DNA of 64,000 nt from Muribaculaceae bacterium (lineage in GTDB: Bacteria; Bacteroidota; Bacteroidia; Bacteroidales; Muribaculaceae), in assembly GCA_017547845.1 (NCBI GenBank), contig JAFYNZ010000061.1, positions 1 through 64,000 on the forward strand. Reading direction: 5' to 3'. The position numbers were made by a program, and so were the translations under genes. The stretch's first letter is position 1. Each line of letters starts with the position of its first letter. Below the pieces are notes generated by a model. That model had not been told where the DNA came from, searched no databases, and worked only from the letters and a program-made list of their open reading frames with translations. Shown one piece after another: positions 44,201 through 50,737 of this stretch.

Positions 44201-45649
44201 AAAGAGGAGAAAAATCTCTGGAAAGAGATTGCCGACCACTCTGTAAGATTTCTTTTGATGCCACGCAACGTGAGCTTCCGTTATCGCAATTCTCACTCAA
44301 TGTCGTTGCCGTTGTTCGGACCTGAAGTCGGAGACATCTTCGGCCAGAGCAACAACTATGGACCGATGTCGCCTGGGCTTGACTTTGCTTTCGGTTTTAT
44401 CGATGAATCTTATGTCGACAAGGCTCTTGCTCGTAATTGGTTGATGGTAGACGGCACTCAGACATCGCCTGCTATCTGGAATGAGACCGAAGAATTTAAT
44501 TTCGAGCTCAACCTTGAGCCAATCAGAGGCCTCAAGATTTTGCTCACGTCAAATCATACCGACAACCGCACCCAACAAGTGCAATTCATGTATGCCGATA
44601 TGCCGACAACTCGCAGCGGTTCATTCACAAAGACTCACTGGGCAATTTCTACTGCACTCAGCGAGTCAAACGCAGCCGATGGTTATGCAAGCAAGGCGTT
44701 CAACGATTTCCTTAATAATATTCCTATCGTTGCAGATCGTATTCAGTCGCAGTACATCGGCACGACATACCCATCTACAGGATTCCTCGAAGGCTCAACA
44801 TTAGGTGGAACAACCTATAATCCAAATGTCGGCAAAGTCAATAGTTCAAGTAGCGATGTATTGATACCTGCATTCTTGGCTGCATACTCGGGACTTGATG
44901 TCAACACTATCAGTCTCTCTGCATTCCCGGGATTGAGCGCGATGCGTCCAAACTGGCGTATCACCTACGATGGACTGGTGCAAATTGGCAACCTCAAAAA
45001 TATTTTCAAGACTTTCACTATTTCTCACGCTTACCAATGTACCTACTCTGTGGGTTCGTTCACAAGCTATCTCAATTGGATTGGTATCGATGGTGAAATG
45101 GGCTTCACTATGGACGAAATGACTCAACAGCCAATTCCGTCTTCGCCTTACAACATCTCTTCTGTAGCGATCACTGAGAAATTCGCACCACTCATCGGCT
45201 TCAATGCAACGATGAAGAACGACCTCACGCTTAACGCAGAGTATCGTGACAGTCGTACGTTGACACTTAACTCAAGTGCAGGACAGATAGTGGAAGCGAC
45301 AAGCAAGCAAATCACTGTCGGTGCCGGCTACAAAATTGCCAACTTCAACACAATCCTCAAGATTGGTTCAAAGCAAGGCGGCGTAAGCAACGACCTTTCG
45401 TTAAATCTTGACTTCTCATTCTCCAACAATAAGTCGTTGATTCGAAAGATTGAGACAGCATTCACACAAGCCACAAATGGCACACAGACAATGGCAATCA
45501 ACTTCACTGCAAGCTATGTTTTGAGTAAACGTATCACACTATCGGCATTCTTTGACCACCAGGTCAATACGCCACTTGTGTCGAATTCGTCCTACCCTAC
45601 ATCGAACTCAAACTATGGTATATCCATAAATATGTCGCTCGCAAGATAA
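38201..45649 (+). CDS. sprA: T9SS translocon protein SprA (Sov)
   Basis: 2482 aa from the ATG at 38201 (an in-frame TTG lies 15 bases upstream). N-terminal hydrophobic export signal (FGTWVVIAIASLLATAISYG), a Pro-rich stretch (PPPPPPPENS), then many beta-strand-rich segments such as GSIQLSMGVKSNKTDNP and LRLSTDEVLAVAYEYTYMGK-like repeats, as expected for the giant outer-membrane barrel of the type IX secretion system. The C-terminus ends in barrel strands (YGISINMSLAR). SprA/Sov is the channel through which sorting-domain proteins cross the outer membrane; also needed for gliding in some species. The length matches family members. Other T9SS parts are not in the window. Confidence 0.93.
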   Translation: MKEVKNHKIRFGTWVVIAIASLLATAISYGQYIKSELPPPPPPPENSLTENVDTTHSTIYEVSPTIPVNYEDFEGGEYPVDLRDPSNIKTEAEYDPQTGMYVIRTKVGDYEIITPYQMGADQYNKISVRNDMMDYYRQRNAETFEQKDKEPFNIFDMNFALGPLEKVFGPGGVRLTTQGSIQLSMGVKSNKTDNPALSLNSRRKTYFDFDQKIQATINASVGDKMKFDMTYNTDATFDFDSQKLKLAYEGKEDEIIKNIEAGNVSMTTGSSLIRGSTALFGFKTKLQFGKLTLTGLLSQQNSESQTISTTGGVQSTKFSVKADEYDANRHFFLGHFFFDNYDNFASKLPYVSSGVNITRIEVWVTNKTGNYNESRNFVAFMDLGENERLANNYWVPNGSSMTPSNQSNDLLNVIKNEYPNARNINQVTQALEPLGAYGILGGQDYEKVESARLLKESEYTLNSTLGYISLKSALSTDEVLAVAYEYTYMGKVYQVGEFSSDVTNTEQSLYLKMLRGTTVSPKLPMWKLMMKNVYSLGAYQLQNKNFKLNIKYLSDTTGTEIVYLPVGNISNQPLLQVMNLDRIDSNQESNSDGFFDYIEGYTVLSSSGKIIFPVAEPFGSNLEKKIGDPRLAEPYVYKELYDSTLTVAKQFADKNKFTITGEYQASNGAQIRLNAMNVPRGSVVVTAGGVTLVENSDYTVDYNMGIVTITNQSIIDSGTNVSVSLENQSTFSMQRKTLLGLDAQYKFSKDFTLGATLLHFSEKALTEKVNIGDEVINNTMWGANLSFNKKFMWLTNLLNKIPTINAVAPSSINLTAEFAQLVPHQQKSGSNQGSSYIDDFETTQTGIDLRSPYSWFLAPTPYDTSADALFPEATLTNNVDYGKNRALLSWYYIDRLFTQKNSSMAPGYIKNDLDQLSNPYVREVTSREIFPNRELSYGESSTIQTLNLSFYPNERGPYNLDATNIDSEGNLLYPEKRWGGIMRKMDNSNFENSNIEYVQFWMMDPFLDTENDNLEGGDLYFNFGEISEDILKDGMKSYENGLPVDGDNSFISETNWGKVSRQNSLTYAFENTDNARLLQDVGLDGLSNDDEFNFGSYKSFLDELRIKLSSTAIAEMQEIPYSVMNDPASDNYHFYRSTWYDEQKASILQRYKHYNGVEGNSLSPDQSDNTQYQSSRSVPDVEDINQDNTLNEYERYFQYKVSIRPEDLEVGKNYITDKQVSMVRTRNGEDQQVVWYQFKIPLSAPDKIVGSISDFSTIRFARIFMTGFKKETHLRFATLELVRGEWRDYEFNLNSRNDAPAEGSLDLSIVNIEENAGRTPVNYVLPPGVTRIQDPGQTQATQLNEQSMSMKLTDLQAGDARGVYKNTQLDLRIYKRLQMWVHAEALVDDLTDLKDGDLALFVRIGSDVKNNYYEYEIPLEITPPGKYSNFSSTDRKIVWPESNYLNIPLEVFTDLKTQRNREKGIEGSGVGYTTLYSMRDPENNNNTVTVIGNPSLSDIRMMLIGVRNKSNTVKDGTVWVNEMKVTDFNQDGGWAAKANMNLSISDIATVNVGAHVETAGFGGVDQGLASRRLDNYEQYNVAVQSDLGKLIPEKAKLNAPIYYSISQESTTPKYNPLDQDILLKDALDAAADKHERDSISSYAVTKKTVESFSLSGLKFNVQSKNPMPWDPANFQVSFSFNRQKNADPTTEYENTSDYRGSFQYTYNPFIKGWKPFNWIKSKSKHLKFFKDWELNWMFNSLTFYTNISRYYYEQQTRSEVDTYFQLPVQVSKNFNWDRQLSLTWNFTKSLNMSFSSNTTARIEESIGAVNRKLFPDKYKEWRDTVWNSIKGFGTPWNYNQTFTASYKAPLSKIPVLDYITASISYNATYKWDRGASIDGISMGNSIQNQATWNGDARINFETLFNKSKYLQSVNKRFSSSKSTRNTNSKKERPKRFERSITLSPDTSTMIKHNLKTKSVKVVARSGPNVIKLQTKVVDENTIEVLDRGKQSMKVTITEVKKEEKNLWKEIADHSVRFLLMPRNVSFRYRNSHSMSLPLFGPEVGDIFGQSNNYGPMSPGLDFAFGFIDESYVDKALARNWLMVDGTQTSPAIWNETEEFNFELNLEPIRGLKILLTSNHTDNRTQQVQFMYADMPTTRSGSFTKTHWAISTALSESNAADGYASKAFNDFLNNIPIVADRIQSQYIGTTYPSTGFLEGSTLGGTTYNPNVGKVNSSSSDVLIPAFLAAYSGLDVNTISLSAFPGLSAMRPNWRITYDGLVQIGNLKNIFKTFTISHAYQCTYSVGSFTSYLNWIGIDGEMGFTMDEMTQQPIPSSPYNISSVAITEKFAPLIGFNATMKNDLTLNAEYRDSRTLTLNSSAGQIVEATSKQITVGAGYKIANFNTILKIGSKQGGVSNDLSLNLDFSFSNNKSLIRKIETAFTQATNGTQTMAINFTASYVLSKRITLSAFFDHQVNTPLVSNSSYPTSNSNYGISINMSLAR

Positions 45650-45676
45650 TATTTTGACAAAACATTGTCAGACAGA

Positions 45677-45707
45677 TTGCTAATTGCGTAATTTTTAATT
45701 AACTTTG
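45677..45707 (+). promoter_or_regulatory. Promoter of aspS
   Basis: -33 TTG (45677-45679) and -7 TAACTTTG (45700-45707), spacing 20. Confidence 0.65.
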
Positions 45708-45769
45708 CATTTCGAAAATTCCAACGTAGGAAATAACATCTTTAACAGACAAAAATAATTTTCAAAAAT

Positions 45770-47527
45770 ATGTATAGAGACAAGACATGTGGTGAACTAC
45801 GCATCGAAGATTGCGGTAAGGAAGTCACCCTCTCAGGTTGGGTGCAACGCACTCGTAAAATGGGTGGTATGACATTTGTCGATATTCGCGACAGATATGG
45901 CATCACTCAAGTTGTTTTCAACAATGAAGTAAACGAAGAGCTTTGCGAAAGTGCCAACAAACTCGGTCGCGAATTTGTGATTCAAGTCAAGGGTACAGTA
46001 GCAGAACGCTCAAGCAAAAACAATAATATCCCTACAGGCGAAATCGAAATCATCGCTTCAGCTCTCACTATCTTGAATAAGAGCGATGTGCCTCCATTCA
46101 CTATCGAAGACAATACCGACGGTGGCGACGACCTTCGTATGAAGTATCGCTACCTCGACCTTCGTCGTCCTGCTGTGCGTAGCAACATCGAATTGCGCCA
46201 CAAGATGGCATTCGAAATCCGCCGTTACCTCGACTCGGAAAATTTCCTCGAAATCGAGACTCCTATCCTTGTGAAGTCTACACCTGAAGGTGCTCGCGAC
46301 TTCATCGTTCCATCTCGTATGAATCCGGGTGAGTTTTATGCTCTTCCACAGTCTCCACAGTTGTTTAAGCAATTGCTCATGGTGAGTGGTTTTGACCGTT
46401 ATTTCCAAATTGCAAAGTGCTTCCGCGACGAAGACCTTCGCGCCGACCGTCAACCTGAGTTTACTCAGATCGACTGTGAAATGAGCTACGTAGAGCAAGA
46501 TGATGTCATCATGATGTTTGAAGGCCTTGTTAAGCACATCTTTAAATATGTAAAGGGCATCGAATTCAACGACAAATTCCAACGCATCACATGGCACGAC
46601 GCTATGAAATACTATGGTAGCGATAAGCCTGATATGCGATTTGACATGAAGTTTGTCGAACTCACTGACCTTGTCAAAGGTAAGGGCTTTGCTGTGATGG
46701 ATGATGCTGAATTGACAGTCGGTATCTGTGCTAAAGGTTGCGCCGGCTACACTCGCAAGCAGACAGACGAACTCACAGACTTTGTGAAGCGTCCACAGAT
46801 TGGCGCAAAGGGTCTCGTATGGGTTAAGATTGACGAGCAAGGTGGCATCAAGAGCTCAGTAGGCAAATTCTTCACTGATGAGCAAATCAAAGAATGGGCA
46901 GACAGAATGGGTGCTGAAAATGGCGACCTTCTTCTCATCATGAGTGGCGACGCAATGAAGACACGCAAGATGCTCTGTGAACTTCGTCTTGAAATGGGTA
47001 ACCGTATGGGTCTCCGCGACAAGAATGTGTTTGCTCCTCTTTGGGTTGTCGACTTCCCTCTATTCGAATGGGACGAAGAGACACAACGCTACTATGCAAT
47101 GCACCACCCATTCACATCTCCAAACCCAGAAGACATCCCATTGTTGACTACCGATCCGGGCAAGGTGCGTGCGACAGCCTACGACATCGTTGTCAACGGT
47201 ACAGAACTCGGTGGTGGTTCTATCCGTATCCACGACTCAGAACTTCAAGACCAAATGTTTGAAATCCTCGGATTTACAAAAGAAAAGGCACAAGAGCAAT
47301 TTGGCTTCTTGATGAGTGCATTCCGCTATGGTGCACCTCCTCACGGTGGTTTGGCATTAGGTTTCGACCGATTTGTGTCAATCCTTGCAGGACTTGACTC
47401 TATCCGTGACGTAATTGCATTCCCTAAGAACAATAGTGGTCGCGACGTGATGAATGAGTCACCATCACCAATCGATCCTGCTCAAATTGACGAGCTCAAC
47501 CTCGCTATAACACTTCCTCAAGAATAA
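45770..47527 (+). CDS. aspS: Aspartyl-tRNA synthetase
   Basis: 585 aa, class II. N-terminal OB-fold anticodon-binding domain ([21 protein letters not shown]), motif 1 and 2 region ([42 protein letters not shown]), a bacterial insertion (GAD) domain at about 290-410, and motif 3 ([15 protein letters not shown]). Length is normal for a bacterial enzyme. Whether it also charges tRNA(Asn) cannot be told here. It has its own promoter and a terminator after it; codon use is strongly biased. Confidence 0.96.
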   Translation: MYRDKTCGELRIEDCGKEVTLSGWVQRTRKMGGMTFVDIRDRYGITQVVFNNEVNEELCESANKLGREFVIQVKGTVAERSSKNNNIPTGEIEIIASALTILNKSDVPPFTIEDNTDGGDDLRMKYRYLDLRRPAVRSNIELRHKMAFEIRRYLDSENFLEIETPILVKSTPEGARDFIVPSRMNPGEFYALPQSPQLFKQLLMVSGFDRYFQIAKCFRDEDLRADRQPEFTQIDCEMSYVEQDDVIMMFEGLVKHIFKYVKGIEFNDKFQRITWHDAMKYYGSDKPDMRFDMKFVELTDLVKGKGFAVMDDAELTVGICAKGCAGYTRKQTDELTDFVKRPQIGAKGLVWVKIDEQGGIKSSVGKFFTDEQIKEWADRMGAENGDLLLIMSGDAMKTRKMLCELRLEMGNRMGLRDKNVFAPLWVVDFPLFEWDEETQRYYAMHHPFTSPNPEDIPLLTTDPGKVRATAYDIVVNGTELGGGSIRIHDSELQDQMFEILGFTKEKAQEQFGFLMSAFRYGAPPHGGLALGFDRFVSILAGLDSIRDVIAFPKNNSGRDVMNESPSPIDPAQIDELNLAITLPQE

Positions 47528-47547
47528 ACCATCACTTAATAATCCCT

Positions 47548-47583
47548 ACTGCGCAATGCCACACTCGACATTGCGCAGTTGTT
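47548..47583 (+). terminator. aspS terminator
   Basis: Eleven-base perfect arms ACTGCGCAATG/CATTGCGCAGT followed by TGTTT. Confidence 0.75.
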
Positions 47584-47601
47584 TAGTTAAGATAGTTCAC
47601 T

Positions 47602-48387
47602 ATGCCGACAGTTAAAGAGATAGCTAAAGCAATCGAAGACTTTGCTCCACGACATCTTCAAGAAGACTTTGACAATGCAGGACTCCAAGTCGGAGACCCT
47701 GATATGGAAGTCAAAGAGATACTCGTCTGCCTTGACGTGACAGAAGAAATACTCGATGAAGCCATCGCTAAGCAATGCAACCTCATTGTCACACACCATC
47801 CACTCATATTTGGTGGCATTAAAGAGATAACGGGTCGCAACCTTACACAAAAGATTGTCATCAAAGCAATCAAAAACGACATCGCTATCTACTCTGCACA
47901 CACCAACCTTGACAACGTATGGGATGGTGTCAGCCATCAGATGGCCCATGAGTTGCGCCTAAGCAACATCACAACATTAGAGCCTAAAGATGGACATGAC
48001 AATGTGGGACTGGGCGTAATCGGCGACGTCACCCCTACCCCGGCTCTTGAATTCTTGCGAAATGTCAAAGTCACTTTTAATGTCAAAGCTCTTAAATGCA
48101 ACACCGACCTTCCCAAGGTGGTAGTCCGCAAGGTGGCTGTGTGCGGAGGATCGGGTGCATCACTCATCAAGAGCGCAATCAAAGCCGAGGCCGACATTAT
48201 CATCACAGGCGATGTCAAATACCACGACTTCACAACATATGCCAACGACATTATCATCGCTGACATAGGGCACTACGAAAGTGAACTTTGCACAAAAAAG
48301 ATTTTTAAGCGTATTATTAGCGAAAAATTTGTTAACTTTGTAGTCTATTTGTCGGAAAAAGAAAAAAATCCGATAAAACACATATAA
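47602..48387 (+). CDS. NIF3-family dinuclear metal-centre protein
   Basis: 261 aa. The metal-ligand motifs of the NIF3/YbgI family are visible: IVTHHPLIFGG (about 58-68), YSAHTNLDNVWDGV (about 95-108) and, near the end, DIGHYESEL. Members form hexameric rings with two metal ions per subunit; a GTP cyclohydrolase I type 2 label is common but activity is not established. The version here lacks the long middle insertion seen in some relatives. A zinc-ribbon gene follows after 43 bases, a pairing I recall in other Bacteroidales. Confidence 0.9.
   Translation: MPTVKEIAKAIEDFAPRHLQEDFDNAGLQVGDPDMEVKEILVCLDVTEEILDEAIAKQCNLIVTHHPLIFGGIKEITGRNLTQKIVIKAIKNDIAIYSAHTNLDNVWDGVSHQMAHELRLSNITTLEPKDGHDNVGLGVIGDVTPTPALEFLRNVKVTFNVKALKCNTDLPKVVVRKVAVCGGSGASLIKSAIKAEADIIITGDVKYHDFTTYANDIIIADIGHYESELCTKKIFKRIISEKFVNFVVYLSEKEKNPIKHI
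48333..48340 (+). promoter_or_regulatory. Possible internal promoter for the zinc-ribbon gene
   Basis: TAACTTTG inside the 3' end of the NIF3-family gene, 90 bases before the next ATG. No -33 box was seen; a chance match is possible. Confidence 0.3.
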
Positions 48388-48430
48388 AAACTATATTTAT
48401 TAAGAATCCAACAAACTATATATAAAATAT

Positions 48431-49231
48431 ATGGCTACAGATAAAAAAGTCGAAAAAGAACGCAGCGTAGAAGAACGTCTCAAAGCACTCTTCCAATTGC
48501 AAACACTCCTTTCAGAAATCGATCGTATCAAAACTCTTCGTGGCGAACTTCCTAACGAAGTAAAGGACCTTGAAGACGAAATCATTCGCTTCCAAACTCG
48601 TATCCAAAAACACAAAGACGAGATTGCAGAACTTAAGCAAATGGTCGCTCAAAAAGGTATCGAAATCAAGGAACGCGAAGCAAAGATTGCAAGGTATCAA
48701 AGTCAACAAGACAATGTTCGCAACAACCGCGAATATGACTTCTTGAACAAAGAAATCGAATTCGAAGGCCTTGAAATCGAATTGGCTGAAAAGAACATCC
48801 GCGACTACAATAAAGCTCAGGATCAGAAAACAGCTGAAATCGCAAAGGCAGAAGAGGAACTTGCCGACAACGAGCACATTCTCGCAGAAAAGCGCTCAGA
48901 GCTTGATGAAATCGTTTCTGAAACAAAGCAAGAAGAAGAAAACATTCGCGAAAAGGCTCAAGCACTCGAACCTGTTATTGATGCTTACACTCTTGCAGCA
49001 TTCAAGCGTATCCGCAAAAACGCGCGCAATGGTCTTGGTATCGTGACTGTACAAAGAAACGCTTGCGGCGGTTGCTTCAACCGTATCCCACCTCAACGCC
49101 AACTTGAAATCAAGATGCACAAGAAAATCATCGTATGCGAATATTGTGGTCGCATCATGATTGATGCAGCTCTTGCCGGCGTAGAAGAAGTTAAGCCTAC
49201 AGTTACTACAAAGAAAAGATCACGCTCATAA
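48431..49231 (+). CDS. Coiled-coil protein with C4 zinc ribbon (DUF164/CT398 type)
   Basis: 266 aa, cytoplasmic. Residues about 10-185 form a long charged coiled coil (for example ELPNEVKDLEDEIIRFQTRI and EEELADNEHILAEKRSELDE). The C-terminus holds a four-cysteine zinc ribbon, CGGCFNRIPPQ (about 215-225) and CEYCGRIMID (about 237-246), then a basic tail TKKRSRS. Proteins of this layout are suspected to bind nucleic acid but have no settled function. Codon bias is strong. It follows the NIF3-family gene by 43 bases. Confidence 0.9.
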   Translation: MATDKKVEKERSVEERLKALFQLQTLLSEIDRIKTLRGELPNEVKDLEDEIIRFQTRIQKHKDEIAELKQMVAQKGIEIKEREAKIARYQSQQDNVRNNREYDFLNKEIEFEGLEIELAEKNIRDYNKAQDQKTAEIAKAEEELADNEHILAEKRSELDEIVSETKQEEENIREKAQALEPVIDAYTLAAFKRIRKNARNGLGIVTVQRNACGGCFNRIPPQRQLEIKMHKKIIVCEYCGRIMIDAALAGVEEVKPTVTTKKRSRS

Positions 49232-49285
49232 TAGCGTAAGCAGATTGCTTCGGTTGCCTGAAGCCGTAGATACTGCAATACACAA

Positions 49286-49390
49286 TATGTTTGTTAGAAT
49301 GCTTTGAGATTTAGCAGACTGCTACATTCGGCATAAAGCATAAACGAACTCGGGGAGAGACACTTGTTCTCTTACCCGAGTTTGTTGTGT
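49286..49390 (+). ncRNA. Candidate small RNA or structured 3' UTR
   Basis: A -7-like box TATGTTTG (49286-49293) is followed by stem 1, ATGCTTT (49299-49305) with AAAGCAT (49335-49341) enclosing AGCA/TGCT, and stem 2, CGAACTCGGG (49345-49354) with CCCGAGTTTG (49375-49384) continued by GAGAGA/TCTCTT. Stem 2 could terminate either an independent RNA of about 90 nt or the upstream zinc-ribbon message. No -33 box, and only a weak T-run. Confidence 0.35.
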
Positions 49391-49582
49391 ACATACCAAT
49401 TGGTATCGCTTCGATTGGCACAATAATAATGCTGACATTGACAGCGATGTTACGACACAAAGGCAAAGGCATATCAATGTGGGAAAGACTATCTTAACAC
49501 ACTGATATACAAAACCATACACTAGAGCAAAAGCTCTATCGAAACATATATCTCAACATAAATAGAGAACAATCGAAATGCA

Positions 49583-49604
49583 ATTACGGATTTTTTTCCG
49601 TAAT
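49583..49604. promoter_or_regulatory. Perfect inverted repeat upstream of fabD, shared with mdh
   Basis: Arm ATTACGG, then A and seven T, then arm CCGTAAT; arms are perfectly complementary and extend by one more pair. It ends 14 bases before the fabD -7 box, covering the expected -33 region, and matches the mdh element (21926-21947) at 20 of 22 positions. Candidate binding site for a shared regulator. Confidence 0.45.
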
Positions 49605-49618
49605 TCAAAAAAAATGAC

Positions 49619-49626
49619 TACCTTTG
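49619..49626 (+). promoter_or_regulatory. -7 box of fabD
   Basis: TACCTTTG, 45 bases before the ATG; the -33 region is occupied by the inverted repeat. Confidence 0.55.
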
Positions 49627-49671
49627 CACTCGATTTGAAATAAAGAAACTAATTTACACTAATATAATAAG

Positions 49672-50550
49672 ATGAAAGCATTCGTATTTCCAGGTCAAGG
49701 TGCTCAATTCGTAGGAATGGGTAAAGACCTCTACGACAACAATGAGACAGCAAGAGAAATGTTTGAAAAAGCAAACGAAATTCTCGGCTTCAGAATCACA
49801 GATTTGATGTTCAACGGCACAGAGGAAGACCTTAAGCAAACTAAGGTTACTCAGCCAGCTATATTCCTTCACTCAGTAATCTTGGCAAAGACTATGGGCG
49901 AAGAATTCCGTCCTGACATGGTAGCAGGTCACTCTTTGGGTGAATTCTCTGCTCTCGTAGCTGCAGGCGCATTGTCATTTGAAGAAGGTCTTAAGCTCGT
50001 GTTTGCTCGTGCTCAAGCAATGCAAAAGGCTTGCGAACTCCGTCCTTCTACAATGGCTGCTGTTCTTGCATTGGCAGACGAAAAGGTGGAAGAAATCTGT
50101 GCAACTATTGATGATGTGGTAGCTCCTGCCAACTACAACTGCCCTGGTCAAGTTGTAATCTCAGGTACAGAAGAAGGTATCGATGCTGCTTGTGCTAAAC
50201 TTTTGGAAGCAGGCGCTAAGCGTGCAATGAAGCTCAAAGTGGGTGGTGCATTCCACTCTCCACTCATGCAACCGGCTCAAGATGAATTGGCTGCTGCTAT
50301 CGAAGTAGCTAAGTTTGAGACTCCTATCTGCCCTATCTACCAAAACGTAGACGGCAAGCCTCACACTGACCCTGTAGAAATCAAGGAAAACCTCATCAAG
50401 CAATTGACAGCTCCTGTACGTTGGACATACGACGTACAAGCTATGATTGCAGATGGCGCTAAGGAATTCATCGAACTCGGTCCTGGTGCAGTACTCCAAG
50501 GCCTTGTCAAGAAGATTGACCGCGCAATGACTGTTTCAGGTCGTCAATAA
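49672..50550 (+). CDS. fabD: Malonyl-CoA:ACP transacylase
   Basis: 292 aa, cytoplasmic. Starts FVFPGQGAQFVGMGKDLY, has the nucleophile elbow GHSLGE (Ser 88) and the catalytic His in GGAFHSPLM (about 198), plus the Arg-containing malonyl-binding region near 113. It loads malonate onto acyl carrier protein for fatty-acid synthesis. Length is normal. Codon bias suggests high expression. It is a single-gene unit: other fab genes are not in the window, and a strong terminator follows. Confidence 0.96.
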   Translation: MKAFVFPGQGAQFVGMGKDLYDNNETAREMFEKANEILGFRITDLMFNGTEEDLKQTKVTQPAIFLHSVILAKTMGEEFRPDMVAGHSLGEFSALVAAGALSFEEGLKLVFARAQAMQKACELRPSTMAAVLALADEKVEEICATIDDVVAPANYNCPGQVVISGTEEGIDAACAKLLEAGAKRAMKLKVGGAFHSPLMQPAQDELAAAIEVAKFETPICPIYQNVDGKPHTDPVEIKENLIKQLTAPVRWTYDVQAMIADGAKEFIELGPGAVLQGLVKKIDRAMTVSGRQ

Positions 50551-50571
50551 TTTAATTGCACTAATATATCA

Positions 50572-50608
50572 CAATAAAGCCGGGCCACAAAGCTCGGCTT
50601 TATTGTTG
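50572..50608. terminator. Bidirectional terminator after fabD
   Basis: Thirteen-pair stem (CAATAAAGCCGGG with CTCGGCTTTATTG, one wobble) with T-rich flank; positioned to end fabD and possibly the convergent minus-strand gene. Confidence 0.85.
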
Positions 50609-50737
50609 TTATGCGCTAATCGTAGAGTATGATAGCACAATAGCCACGCTACGAAGCCCAACTATTGTGTTTAATGTTAAAAATGAACAGATGCCGAATG
50701 GATATCACTACGACATCTGCATTGCGAGAACCTGTAA

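Larger units (their letters stand above)
49232..49671. other. 440-base gene-free region rich in hairpins
   Basis: No convincing coding frame on either strand. It holds a TATGTTTG box and two strong stems (49286-49390, see next entry), a 14-base perfect palindrome centred on CCAATTGG (49393-49406), a TAGAGC-AAAA-GCTCTA hairpin (49523-49538), the inverted-repeat motif shared with mdh (49583-49604) and the fabD -7 box. Confidence 0.6.

Noticed and set aside
46058-46840. 260-codon minus-strand frame inside aspS
   Set aside because: It lies wholly inside a gene with all class II synthetase motifs and arises from codon bias.
49232-49671. RNase P RNA, tmRNA or a tRNA in the gene-free stretch
   Set aside because: Hallmark sequences of RNase P RNA and tRNA T-loops are absent.
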